The notes under the pieces: generated by a model
What the model saw: only the letters and a program-made list of their open reading frames with translations
Databases searched by the model: none
Told to the model about the DNA's origin: nothing
From: Flavobacterium piscinae
GTDB taxonomy: Bacteria; Bacteroidota; Bacteroidia; Flavobacteriales; Flavobacteriaceae
Direction of reading: 5' to 3'
DNA: 64,000 bases
Assembly: GCF_004122145.1 (NCBI RefSeq)
Contig: NZ_SBKQ01000010.1
Coordinates: 62,001-126,000 of the forward strand
Made by a program: the position numbers and the translations under genes
Shown here: one piece after another, positions 35,429-44,372 of the stretch
Position numbering within the stretch: position 1 is the stretch's first letter
Layout: the number at the start of each line of letters is the position of its first letter

Positions 35429-35486
35429 ATCTAATGTTCAAAAAATAAACAATCTTTCAATAGAAAATAGCAATAATCTATCAATT

Positions 35487-36446
35487 ATGGAAAGCCAAAT
35501 AGAAATCTACGCAGCAAATGATAATTCAGTTGAAATTGTAGTTCAATTTGAAAGCGATACAGTTTGGTTAAACCAAGAACAGTTGGTAGCATTGTTTCAA
35601 AGAGACCAATCGGTTATATCGCGTCACATTAAAAATATTTTTAAAGAAGGTGAATTAGAAGAAAAAAGCAATATGCAAAAAATGCATATTGCAAATTCAG
35701 ACAAACCTGTAGCTTTTTACAATCTCGATGTAATCATTTCGGTAGGCTATCGAGTAAAATCAAAACAAGGTACACAATTCCGTCAATGGGCTACAAAACG
35801 ATTGAAAGAATTATTAGTTCAAGGCTATTCCCTCAACGAAAAACGCCTAGCACAAAAAGAACAAGAAATAAAAATACTTAAAAACGGTATTCAAATTTTA
35901 GCAAGAAGCGTAGGTAAAGCTATCGAAAATCAAGAAAACAACACTAGTTTTCTAGAAACCTTTGCAAAAGGGTTAACGCTATTAGATGACTACGACCATG
36001 AACGTTTAGATACGAAAGGTTTAACCAAAAAACAAGCCATTTATCCTACTTTGTCAGACTATCAAATGGTACTAAAAAGTATGTTACAAGATTTTGATAG
36101 TGATGTTTTTGGTATCGAAAAAGATGGTGGATTTAAAAGTGCTATTGCACAAATCGAAAAAGGATTTGATAACCAAGATTTTTACCCAACTTTAGAAGAA
36201 AAAGCAACAACATTGTTGTATTTAATTGTAAAAAACCATGCTTTTGTAGATGGTAATAAACGAATTGCAGCGGCTTGTTTTCTTAAATTCTTAGAGCAAA
36301 ACAAAATGTTGTATACTAATGAATATAAACTAATAATTAGCAATGATACTTTGGCTAGTTTAACGTTGTTTATTGCTTCTAGTAAAGCAGAAGAAATGGA
36401 AACAGTTAAAAAATTAGTGATAAGTGTATTAAATAGAAACAAATGA
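35487..36446 (+). CDS. RhuM-type protein with C-terminal Fic/Doc domain
   Basis: 319 residues. The N-terminal part (about 1-120) is the RhuM virulence-protein type, with VWLNQEQLVALFQRDQSVIS as a helix-turn-helix-like segment and VGYRVKSKQGTQFRQWATKR as its hallmark. The C-terminal part (about 200-319) carries the Fic core HAFVDGNKRIAAA, with Lys where active AMPylators have Gly, as in Doc-like kinases. Such proteins often sit inside type I RM operons. It overlaps hsdR by four bases. Confidence 0.85.
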   Translation: MESQIEIYAANDNSVEIVVQFESDTVWLNQEQLVALFQRDQSVISRHIKNIFKEGELEEKSNMQKMHIANSDKPVAFYNLDVIISVGYRVKSKQGTQFRQWATKRLKELLVQGYSLNEKRLAQKEQEIKILKNGIQILARSVGKAIENQENNTSFLETFAKGLTLLDDYDHERLDTKGLTKKQAIYPTLSDYQMVLKSMLQDFDSDVFGIEKDGGFKSAIAQIEKGFDNQDFYPTLEEKATTLLYLIVKNHAFVDGNKRIAAACFLKFLEQNKMLYTNEYKLIISNDTLASLTLFIASSKAEEMETVKKLVISVLNRNK

Positions 36447-38800
36447 GAAACGAATCCGAAACCCGTGCCGAATTAATTGACCCGCACTTGCAGCAACAAG
36501 GTTGGGCAGTAGTTCCGGAAAGTAGAATCCGAAGAGAATATCCCATCACCAAAGGACGTTTATTGGGGAGTGGCAAAAGAGCTATGCCCGATAAAGCGGA
36601 TTATATTCTTCAATTCAACAACCGAAATGTAGCGGTTTTAGAAGCCAAAGCAGAAGGGTGTTATTACACGGAAGGATTGGCACAAGCCAAAGAATATGCC
36701 ACTCGCTTAAATCTTCGTTTTGCCATTTGCACCAATGGTCGAAAATACTACATGGCCGACTTACAGGGCAGAGAAGACGACATTGATGAGGTACCTACAC
36801 CGGAGGAGTTATGGAATAAACTATACAAAATAGAAAAACAAAACAACCCCAATTCTTTCGATTGGGAACAGAAATTCCACAAAATACCTTTTGAAACAAA
36901 AGGCGGCTCATGGGAATTAAGATATTACCAGCAAAACGCCATCAATGAAGTGCTGAAAGCAGTGGCTACAGAACGAAAACGTATATTAATCACGTTAGCC
37001 ACCGGTACCGGAAAAACAGCAGTAGCTTTTCAAATCGTTTGGAAGTTATTCCATGCCAAATGGAACATGAATAAAGACGGAATCCGTAGTCCAAGAATTT
37101 TATTTTTAGCCGACAGAAACATTTTAGCCGACCAAGCATTTAATGCGTTTGGTGCTTTCGAAGACGATGCATTAGTTCGTATTAAACCTTCAGAAATTAG
37201 CAAAAAAGGAAAAGTACCCACCAATGGCAGCATTTTCTTTACCATTTTTCAAACCTTTATGTCAGGTGAAGAAGCCAATTTTGGACAATACCCAAAAGAC
37301 TTTTTCGACTTTATCATCATAGACGAATGTCACCGCGGGGGAGCCAACGACGAAAGTACTTGGAGAGCCATATTAGAATATTTTGAACCGGCAACCCAAC
37401 TGGGATTAACCGCAACTCCAAAACGGGATGGAAATGGAGATACGTACAAATATTTTGGCGAACCGGTATATGTGTATTCATTAAAAGAAGGGATTAACGA
37501 TGGATTCTTAACACCGTTTAGGGTCAAACAATTTCAGACCAATATAGATGAATACCAATTCACACCGGATGATATTTTGGTTACCGGTGAAATTGATGTG
37601 GCCAGAGAATATACTGAAAGCGATTTCAATAGAATCATAGCCATAAAACAACGGGAAGAATTTAGGGTAAAAGAGTTTTTAAAGCTCATCAATCAAAACC
37701 AAAAGACTTTAGTGTTTTGTGCTACACAAGACCATGCGTTGGCTGTACGTGATTTAATTAACCAACATAGTGAAAGTAAAAACCCGAATTATTGCCAAAG
37801 AGTAACCGCAAATGACGGAGCGTTGGGTGAGAAATATTTAAGAGATTTTCAGGATAATGAAAAAACGATACCTACTATTCTCACTACATCACAAAAATTG
37901 AGTACGGGTGTTGATGCTCCTGAAATAAGAAACATTGTGTTGATGCGTCCGGTAAATTCAATGATTGAATTCAAACAAATTGTGGGAAGAGGAACACGAT
38001 TGTTTGATGGAAAAGATTATTTCACAATTTACGACTTTGTCAAGGCCTATAAGCATTTTAATGATCCGGCTTGGGATGGTGAACCATTAGAACCGGAACC
38101 AAAAGAACCCGGCATACCATTGCGTGTGTGTACAATTTGTGGACAAAAGCCATGTATATGTCCGAAACCCGAAAAAGAGCCATGTGAAAAATGTGGGTAC
38201 ATTGAGTGTCGTTGCGAAAATCAAAAAGAAGTGATAGAAGTGATTTTGTCAGATGGAAAAGCACGTCAATTGCAATCCATTGCAACAACCTCATTTTGGA
38301 GTCCGGACGGAAAACCGATTTCAGCACCGGAGTTTCTAAAATCATTGTATGGTACAGTTCCCGAATTATTTCTGTCTGAAGCAGATTTAAAACAACAATG
38401 GAGTGTACCGGCAACGCGTAAATCATTATTAGAAAAATTGGCTGATAAAGGGTTTACAAGAGAACAATTGGCAGAATTTCAAAAAATTCTCAAGGCAGAA
38501 AACAGCGATATTTACGATGTTCTATCTTATGTTGCCTATCAATCAGAAATACTGGAAAGAGAACAACGGGCAGCCAAAATGAGAGAACATTTTAAAGAAT
38601 TAAACGCCAACCACCAAGAATTTTTGGAATTTGTACTCAATCAATACATTTTGAATGGAGTTTATGAGCTAGACGATGAAAAACTCGGCACCTTCTTGCA
38701 ACTAAAATACAAAACCATCGCCGATGCAAAACCAATCCTTGGCGATTTAAAAACCATTCGAAACAATTTTATTGAGTACCAAAAGTATTTGTATGTGTAA
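36443..38800 (+). CDS. hsdR: Type I restriction endonuclease subunit HsdR
   Basis: 785 residues. N-terminal PD-(D/E)XK nuclease (DYILQFNNRNVAVLEAKAE, about 53-71), then a superfamily 2 motor: Walker A ATGTGKT (about 185-191), DECHRGG (about 295-301), and QIVGRGTRL (about 513-521). A cysteine cluster CTICGQKPCICPKPEKEPC (about 555-573) with CGYIECRC is a likely zinc-binding insert before the EcoEI-type C-terminal domain. The full set M, S and R is intact, so the system is probably active. Confidence 0.94.
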   Translation: MRNESETRAELIDPHLQQQGWAVVPESRIRREYPITKGRLLGSGKRAMPDKADYILQFNNRNVAVLEAKAEGCYYTEGLAQAKEYATRLNLRFAICTNGRKYYMADLQGREDDIDEVPTPEELWNKLYKIEKQNNPNSFDWEQKFHKIPFETKGGSWELRYYQQNAINEVLKAVATERKRILITLATGTGKTAVAFQIVWKLFHAKWNMNKDGIRSPRILFLADRNILADQAFNAFGAFEDDALVRIKPSEISKKGKVPTNGSIFFTIFQTFMSGEEANFGQYPKDFFDFIIIDECHRGGANDESTWRAILEYFEPATQLGLTATPKRDGNGDTYKYFGEPVYVYSLKEGINDGFLTPFRVKQFQTNIDEYQFTPDDILVTGEIDVAREYTESDFNRIIAIKQREEFRVKEFLKLINQNQKTLVFCATQDHALAVRDLINQHSESKNPNYCQRVTANDGALGEKYLRDFQDNEKTIPTILTTSQKLSTGVDAPEIRNIVLMRPVNSMIEFKQIVGRGTRLFDGKDYFTIYDFVKAYKHFNDPAWDGEPLEPEPKEPGIPLRVCTICGQKPCICPKPEKEPCEKCGYIECRCENQKEVIEVILSDGKARQLQSIATTSFWSPDGKPISAPEFLKSLYGTVPELFLSEADLKQQWSVPATRKSLLEKLADKGFTREQLAEFQKILKAENSDIYDVLSYVAYQSEILEREQRAAKMREHFKELNANHQEFLEFVLNQYILNGVYELDDEKLGTFLQLKYKTIADAKPILGDLKTIRNNFIEYQKYLYV

Positions 38801-39067
38801 ATTTTAAATCGGTTAGGAAATTGAAAATATTGGTTTAACCAATCAAATTATGAATTCATTAACGAGTTGGAAACTAAAGTCGGAGTGTATTTGTAAGGCA
38901 TAAACCTTTTATAGTTAATAAATTACAAAGCATTAAAAAACCAAAAGGCGTTCGGTTAATAAAAGTGTGAAATAACGAAAGGTTTTATAACAAATTTAAA
39001 ACGAATGAGTTACAGTTTCTAGTGATATAAAGAGTAATTACTGGAAAATACTTCCAAAAAACAGGTC

Positions 39068-39227
39068 TATAATGGAAAATGCAATACTATTTTCCACTAA
39101 AAAGCACTTGTAGAGGAAATGAAAATCAACCAGCAATGTATTTATAATGGAAAATTTTTACACTAAATAACTCTTTAATGGAAAATAAAAGCTAATTTTG
39201 AGTTTCAAAAGCATTTATAATGGAAAA
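39068..39227 (+). promoter_or_regulatory. Repeated TATAATGGAAAA boxes upstream of the fic gene
   Basis: TATAATGGAAAA occurs at 39068-39079, 39143-39154 and 39216-39227, with TTTAATGGAAAA at 39174-39185. An inverted half-copy ATTTTCCA (39089-39096) pairs with TGGAAAAT at 39073-39080. The last copy contains the ATG of the fic gene. Repeats placed like this suggest operators, perhaps bound by the winged-helix N-terminus of that protein. The remainder of the 38801-39219 gap has a 15-base palindrome ATTGGTTTAACCAAT (38829-38843) and no gene. Confidence 0.5.
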
Positions 39228-40701
39228 GAACATCCCAATCCATCTTCAAGAAATCATTTTTGCAACAAGTGATAGTAAATTAAATCGGAAAGTAAGCAAA
39301 CTGGAAGAAGAAGGAAAGATAAAAAAAATTGCTCCAAGAATCTACACGTCAAACTTCAATGAACCTGAATCGGTAATAATCAGAAGAAATATTTTTACGA
39401 TCTTAGGAAAACTTTATCCGGGAGCGGTAGTAAGCCATCGCTCCGCTTTAGAATTCAAACCTACAGCAGCAAACCAACTATTTGTTACCTACACCTATAC
39501 AAAAAAAATTGAGCTCCCGGGGATAACCATTCGTTTCCTTGAAGGAAAACCGGCGATAGAAGGAGATAATCCATTTACCGGCGAATTATTTGTGTCACAA
39601 CAAGAAAGAGCTTTTCTGGAAAATCTACAAACTTCACGCCAAATAGGTCCAACATCAAAAACCATTACGTTACCCGAAATGGAAGCCAAATTAGAACAAA
39701 TCGTTCAAGTAAAAGGCGAGGAAGGATTAAATCAATTCAGAGATAAAGCAAGGGATATCGCTGAAAAATTGGAAATGCAACAGGAGTTTGAAAAACTAAA
39801 TAAATTGGTAAGTGCTTTGTTAACTTCAAAACCGTCAAAAATACTAACATCACCTTTTGCACTTGCAAGAGCGTTAGGAAATCCATATGACAAACACCGT
39901 GTTGAAGTATTCGAAAAACTATTTATAGAATTACAGCAACAACCTTACAAAGACCATAAAGACAGAAATTTAGAAAGCAATGCATTCAGAAACATTGCTT
40001 TCTTTGAAGCCTATTTTTCTAACTATATCGAAGGTACAATTTTTGAAATAGAAGAAGCCAAAAGTATCATTCAAACAGAGACTCCAATTCCAAATCGTGA
40101 TGAAGATTCTCATGACATTTTAGGCACATACAAATTAGTAAGTAATCAAAAGGAAATGAGTACAACTCCTTCAAATCCGGAAGAATTATTGAATATTTTA
40201 CTATACAGACATCAAATACTTTTAGCAGCCAGAACCTCTAAAAAGCCGGGGCAATTCAAAGATAAAAACAACCGTGCCGGAGAAACAAATTTTGTTGACA
40301 ATGCCTTAGTAAGAGGAACGTTAATAAAGGGGTTTGACTATTATCAAGCATTAAAAGAACCATTTGCCAAAGCAGCTTACATCATGTTTATGATTAGTGA
40401 AATACACCCATTTCTGGACGGTAACGGAAGAATAGCAAGAATCATGATGAACGCCGAATTAGTAAAAGCAAACCAAACAAGAATTATCATTCCAACCGTT
40501 TACCGCGATGATTATTTGGGAGCATTAAGAAGACTAACAAGAAACGATGATCCGGCAGTTTATATCAGAATGTTACAAAGAGTACAAGAATTCAGTGCTA
40601 CACTATCCGCAATCGATATGGAAACCCTTGAAAATCAGTTAACCCAAAGCAACGCTTTTAAAGAACACGACGAAGCCAAATTGAAAATATTAAAATTCTA
40701 A
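39220..40701 (+). CDS. Fic-domain protein with N-terminal winged helix, class II inhibition
   Basis: 493 residues. Residues about 1-90 resemble the winged-helix N-terminus of AbiEi-type antitoxin regulators (KLNRKVSKLEEEGKIKKIAPRIY). The Fic core has the complete catalytic motif HPFLDGNGRIAR (about 406-417), so transfer of AMP or a related group to target proteins is expected. SNYIEG (about 267-272) fits the inhibitory motif (S/T)xxxE(G/N) placed before the core, which marks self-inhibited class II Fic enzymes. It stands alone, with repeated boxes upstream, so it may regulate itself. Confidence 0.85.
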   Translation: MEKNIPIHLQEIIFATSDSKLNRKVSKLEEEGKIKKIAPRIYTSNFNEPESVIIRRNIFTILGKLYPGAVVSHRSALEFKPTAANQLFVTYTYTKKIELPGITIRFLEGKPAIEGDNPFTGELFVSQQERAFLENLQTSRQIGPTSKTITLPEMEAKLEQIVQVKGEEGLNQFRDKARDIAEKLEMQQEFEKLNKLVSALLTSKPSKILTSPFALARALGNPYDKHRVEVFEKLFIELQQQPYKDHKDRNLESNAFRNIAFFEAYFSNYIEGTIFEIEEAKSIIQTETPIPNRDEDSHDILGTYKLVSNQKEMSTTPSNPEELLNILLYRHQILLAARTSKKPGQFKDKNNRAGETNFVDNALVRGTLIKGFDYYQALKEPFAKAAYIMFMISEIHPFLDGNGRIARIMMNAELVKANQTRIIIPTVYRDDYLGALRRLTRNDDPAVYIRMLQRVQEFSATLSAIDMETLENQLTQSNAFKEHDEAKLKILKF

Positions 40702-41213
40702 TGAAATAACCATTACTCTACTAAAAAGTTAAAATAAACTAACAAATCATCTTAAAACAAATAAAATTTAAAAAACTAAAAAACTAAAAAAACTCTTATA
40801 TGCCCGGTTTAACGTTTTAGTCCTCCGTTCACCAACGCTTGCCAACGCTCAAAAAAGTTTTTGTATGCCCACAAAAGCATTCCTTCGATAAATGAGAGTG
40901 CTCGGCAACAAAAACTTTTCCCAAAGCTTCTTTACATAATGTGGCATTATGGGTCAATAAAGAAGTGTATTCCTCCGAAACAAGAGTATTCATTGCCCCA
41001 TAATAACATTATGTAAAAAAGCCGCACGGCCAACGCTCGAAAGCCCCGCTCCAGCCACACATTTTTTTCGCTTTCCTCGCACCACCCAGCTTCAAAAAAC
41101 ACGTGGCTTCGCGGGTCTTACTTTGTGTTTTCATAAGAACATTTATCCTTTGCTTAAAAGCCTCACTTCGAATAACGTTTTGTCAATGGTCTTTATCAAC
41201 GAACCGCTTAAAT
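40702..41213. repeat. Non-coding region with three hairpins, left part of hairpin array
   Basis: No gene. Three stems are visible: AAAAAAGTTTTTGT (40851-40864) with ACAAAAACTTTT (40908-40919); a long one from TTTACATAATG (40931-40941) to CATTATGTAA (41008-41017), with the inner arms ATTATGGG and CCCATAAT also pairing; and GCCACACATTTTTT (about 41056-41069) with AAAAAACACGTGGC (about 41096-41109). Short reading frames here cross the stems and are not believed. Confidence 0.6.
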
Positions 41214-41555
41214 CGGAAGTATTTGCATTATATTTTGAAGTTGCTTTTAGTTTTCATAACAACATTTAAACATTTAAACCCTTAAACATTTAAACCTTCC
41301 AAGCAACCTCAAAATATAAAATCATCCGCAAGAGTATAGTTTTGATTTGCTCAAGCGATTAGTAATCATTGCTTTTAGTCTTGCCGATGCCTTTATTGGT
41401 ATCAAGAACTTTTAAACTTCTAAAACTTTCAACTTTTCAACCCTTTCCCGGCATCAGCAATCCTTAAAAACAATCAGAAAATAAGTGCTAAGCAAATAAA
41501 AACTATACACTTGCTCATCCTCCGTAATAAATTCTTCCTAAATACTTAAAAAAAG
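41214..41555. repeat. Hairpin-array unit A
   Basis: Starts with CGGAAGTATTTGCAT. First hairpin: ATTATATTTTGAAGTTGCTT (41227-41246) with AAGCAACCTCAAAATATAAA (41301-41320). Second, 187 bases: GCAAGAGTATAGTTTT (41328-41343) with AAAACTATACACTTGC (41499-41514), containing an inner stem TTGCCGATGCC (41381-41391) / GGCATCAGCAA (41450-41460). No coding potential. Confidence 0.65.
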
Positions 41556-41827
41556 CGGTAGTATTTGCATTGTTTTTTGAAGGTGCTTATGGCATTTCAT
41601 AACAACTTTTAAACTCTTAAACCCTTAAACTTTTAAACTATCCTTGGCACCCTCAAAAATCAAAATGTGCCAGCAAGAGTTTCAAATTTCGTGTTCGGAT
41701 AAAAAGCGTCTTTATTGTTTTTTTTTTTTATCCGCCCCCAAAATTTGAAACACTTACAAGAAAATCCCAACTCCGAACGAGAGCAAACCGGTCTTCGATA
41801 GAAATATTCCCTAACATCTTGTAAAAT
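41556..41827. repeat. Hairpin-array unit B
   Basis: Starts with CGGTAGTATTTGCATTG. First hairpin TTGTTTTTTGAAGGTGC (41570-41586) with GCACCCTCAAAAATCAA (41647-41663). Second hairpin 41673-41757: GTTTCAAATTT and CGGAT pair with ATCCG and AAATTTGAAAC; its loop holds AAAAGCGTCTTTATTG. Ends with CCCAACTCCGAACGAGAG and a CTTCGA. Confidence 0.65.
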
Positions 41828-42060
41828 CGGAAGTATTTGCATTGTTTTTTGAAGGTGCTATCCATCTCCGAATCCACTCAACTCTAACAACTGAATACTG
41901 AACACTATCTCGCACCCTCAAAAATCAAAAAGTGCCAGCAAGAGTTTCAAATTTTGGTTCTGGATGAAAAGCGTTGTTATTGTTTTTTTGGTTATTTCAT
42001 CCAGAACCAAAATTAGAAACCCTTGCAAGACGTCCCCAACTCCGTACGAGAGTAAACCGT
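41828..42060. repeat. Hairpin-array unit C
   Basis: Starts with CGGAAGTATTTGCATTG. First hairpin TTGTTTTTTGAAGGTGC (41842-41858) with GCACCCTCAAAAATCAA (41912-41928). Second hairpin 41938-42026 has a perfect 18-base stem, TTTTGGTTCTGGATGAAA (41952-41969) / TTTCATCCAGAACCAAAA (41995-42012), extended by GCAAG and CTTGC at the base; its loop AAAGCGTTGTTATTG matches that of unit B. From 42060 to 42251 only an inverted ATTAGATAAA / TTTATCTAAT pair is seen. Confidence 0.68.
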
Positions 42061-42251
42061 CCTTCGAAACAAAATCTATTTTATACAAAGCGGTATTAGA
42101 TAAAAAATGAAAGCAGAAATAAATCCGTGAAAATCAAACAATAGCGAAGCTATCAAAATCAGTGAAAATCCGCGTTTAGCTTTAGCTAATCCTCCCGACA
42201 CTACGGGACAATCCTCGTTCCATTTTAAAAAAAAGTTGATTTCGACTTTAT

Positions 42252-42446
42252 CTAATACAAACCAACTTTTCTACTAAAACATCTCTTCTTGATAAATGCC
42301 ATTGCTTCTTCCATAGTTATATCATCATACCTTTTTTTTCTTTTTTTTGGTTTTTCATTAATTCTATTTTGAACTAATACTTGTAATTTAATTAATTCTT
42401 CCTTTGACAGATGGATGGCTACATTGAATACTGTTTCAGCTTTCAT
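42252..42446 (-). CDS. Small conserved-looking protein, unknown function
   Basis: 64 residues, mostly helical: a leading FNVAIHLSKEELIKLQVLV, a basic stretch KPKKRKKRYDD (about 32-42), and ITMEEAMAFIKKR. Small Bacteroidota proteins of similar plan are familiar, which favours a real gene. It lies between the hairpin array and the large hairpin and points toward the array. A regulator or antitoxin is only a guess. Confidence 0.55.
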   Translation of the reverse strand: MKAETVFNVAIHLSKEELIKLQVLVQNRINEKPKKRKKRYDDITMEEAMAFIKKRCFSRKVGLY

Positions 42447-42594
42447 TGGTTATTTTATTAATATTTAATCGTCACTAAATAAGGATCAAATTTTATTTAA
42501 AATCTAAAGATGAGTTTTTTTTAAGAGATTAAAGTTTATCAATAATTTATCTTACATGGAAAGAGATACAAATCCGAATCAAAAAAAATAAAAT

Positions 42595-42805
42595 AAAAAA
42601 AAAGAGAGCAAAGTTAAGTTCCGGGTTATCAAAAAAGCAAGTTCAAGCCCTTCGGGTTTTTTAAAAAATCTCCACCACCCATACCTCTCCGAATCAAGTT
42701 TAACCTAACTATCTTTTTCATAAGACGTGTCGGGGTGGTAGTATTTTTTAAAAAAAACTTGCTTTTTTGAAACCCTCCACTTAAAGAGAGTGCTTTCTTT
42801 TTTTT
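42595..42805. repeat. Very long imperfect hairpin (about 210 bases)
   Basis: Paired blocks from the outside in: AAAGAGAGCA (42601-42610) with TGCTTTCTTT (about 42791-42800); TCAAAAAAGCAAGTT (42629-42643) with AACTTGCTTTTTTGA (42756-42770), perfect; TTTTTTAAAAAAT (42657-42669) with ATTTTTTAAAAAA (42743-42755), perfect; ACCACCC (42674-42680) with GGGGTGGT (42732-42739). The arms enclose about 50 bases. A second pair AATAATTATTG (42823-42833) / CAATAATTATT (42859-42869) follows. The rest of 42447-42960 holds no gene. Confidence 0.7.
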
Positions 42806-42960
42806 TCTTTTTTTTCTTTTGAAATAATTATTGTTTCCAAAATTTAATTGAAAAAATTCAATAATTATTCTCCGCTTCCGATGAAAAACAATAGAAACGC
42901 AGCGGAAAAAAATTTTATAGGAAAAGTGTGTCTTGTCAGTAATTCTTTAAACGCCACGTT

Positions 42961-43383
42961 ATGATAAATTTTAAATTAAAACACCACCGAACCGGGGAAA
43001 CCTACTCAAACCCTCATTTTTTCATTCTCAGTAAAGGAATGAACACAGGCAAACCTTTAAATGAGCCTTGCCCGAACTGCTTTGTAATTCTTTTGTATTG
43101 CTCCGAAGATTGCGAACACATGAAAGCCATTATATCATCCCTTTGGAGGATAAAATTTTGGCATCAGTTTTTAATCGGTTCCGTGATACCTTACATCAGA
43201 ATCCATGATTTTTCTAAAAACCTGATGCTGAAATCCAATGAAATGATGCAAGATTATGAGCAGCACAAAAAAGATATCGCAACCCTCAAATTGTTGGAGC
43301 AAAAAGAGGACCAATTTCACAAAAACATCAACCTCATAAATGACCTCAGAAGGGTTATTTTATACCGGTACTGTAAAAGGTAG
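42961..43383 (+). CDS. DUF6943-like protein, unknown function
   Basis: 140 residues, basic. PHFFILSKGMNTGKPLNEPCPNCFVI (given as PHFFILSKGMNTGKP and NEPCPNCFVI, about 18-44) with a CPNC pair and the ending NLINDLRRVILYRY match what I recall of DUF6943, a family of Bacteroidota accessory regions. No function is known to me. It is monocistronic, lies directly after the giant hairpin, and has its own terminator. Confidence 0.65.
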   Translation: MINFKLKHHRTGETYSNPHFFILSKGMNTGKPLNEPCPNCFVILLYCSEDCEHMKAIISSLWRIKFWHQFLIGSVIPYIRIHDFSKNLMLKSNEMMQDYEQHKKDIATLKLLEQKEDQFHKNINLINDLRRVILYRYCKR

Positions 43384-43396
43384 CATTTCCAAAAAG

Positions 43397-43420
43397 AGCC
43401 TAGTCGAGACTAGGCTTTCT
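43397..43420 (+). terminator. Terminator of the DUF6943-like gene
   Basis: AGCCTAGTC (43397-43405) / GACTAGGCT (43408-43416) then TTCTT. The CTAGTC/GACTAG core is shared with two later terminators at 48842 and 49966. Confidence 0.75.
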
Positions 43421-43565
43421 TATAGGATTGTATTTAAACTTTTTATGATTTTAGCTGAAAATTTAACATAAAATATTTTTTTTAACACTTTTAAAATAAA
43501 TGTATTGGAATTTAAAAATTTAGTATATATATTTAATACAGACCTATAAATTAATTCCTACATTT

Positions 43566-44369
43566 ATGACCTTTCACCACAAAATCATCGCACTAGACCT
43601 TCAAAATGCCAAAGTTGAAAATTTCTATCATTGGTGTTCAACTAACGATTTTATTAAGGCTAATGCAACAAAAGATTTTATCAGATATCGTATAGTAGAG
43701 CAAAATGAGGATAATCCAATGCGATTTATGTTTATCATTAATGATTACTTTTTTGGTACGGCTCAAAAAAATGATTTCAGAACCATTGACATACCTATTT
43801 ATGTAAAAGAAGAATTTATAGAACAATGCATTCCTATTCAATTAAACGAAATAGAACTGTATCGGTCGGTCCTTATCGATTGGATTTTTAATAATAACCG
43901 AACCAACGCCAAAACGGGTATTGAATTGCTGGCATTTCAAAAATACAAAGATGATTTTGAAGACATGATACATCCACATTTCACTAGCTGTGTGACCTGT
44001 GTAGAGGTATTGGAACTGGGTTTTACTTTACGCGATTTTTTTTCTCCATTTAATGATAAATTCAAAACCATTTTAGAAGAATTCAAAATGCACTATACTG
44101 GCGGTGGCTATTTGAATCGCGTTAAACTTTCCAGAATTTACATTCTTGAAAAATACATCATGGGGTTTAGTTTTCAAATGGAAAACGAGCCCATTCATCA
44201 TTTTCATTTGAACATGAATTTTGAAGACATGTTGTATGATTATATTCAACCGTTCAAATTTGATCAAGTCAATGAAATCACCTTGGATGAAGTTTTAGAT
44301 AAAATCAACGCTGTAGGGTTGGAACAATTGACCGCATTGGAACGAAAAGTATTAACAGAAAATAAATAG
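43566..44369 (+). CDS. Unknown protein with C-terminal DUF6576-like motif, first of five-gene operon
   Basis: 267 residues, soluble, acidic. No enzyme motif recognised. The last 25 residues, VLDKINAVGLEQLTALERKVL, resemble the short ILDKI-x3-G-x2-SLT-x2-E tail (DUF6576) that ends Bacteroidota rhomboids and other proteins. Other visible points are HPHFTSCVTCVEVLELG (about 138-154) and HYTGGGYLNR. The next gene starts three bases after its stop. Confidence 0.6.
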   Translation: MTFHHKIIALDLQNAKVENFYHWCSTNDFIKANATKDFIRYRIVEQNEDNPMRFMFIINDYFFGTAQKNDFRTIDIPIYVKEEFIEQCIPIQLNEIELYRSVLIDWIFNNNRTNAKTGIELLAFQKYKDDFEDMIHPHFTSCVTCVEVLELGFTLRDFFSPFNDKFKTILEEFKMHYTGGGYLNRVKLSRIYILEKYIMGFSFQMENEPIHHFHLNMNFEDMLYDYIQPFKFDQVNEITLDEVLDKINAVGLEQLTALERKVLTENK

Positions 44370-44372
44370 AAT

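Noticed and set aside
41103..41842. Short reading frames of about 60 codons at 41103-41285 (+) and 41660-41842 (-)
   Set aside because: Both run through hairpin arms and poly-T loops, lack start context, and have unusual composition.
40850..42060. CRISPR array
   Set aside because: The repeats are 270-340 bases apart, vary in length, and form internal hairpins; there are no short regular repeats with spacers and no cas genes.
40850..42060. Integron attC sites
   Set aside because: The folded-arm pattern is similar, but the terminal RYYYAAC and GTTRRRY boxes are not seen, no genes lie between the sites, and no integron integrase is present.
40850..42805. Retron non-coding RNA
   Set aside because: No reverse transcriptase gene lies in the neighbourhood or anywhere in the window.
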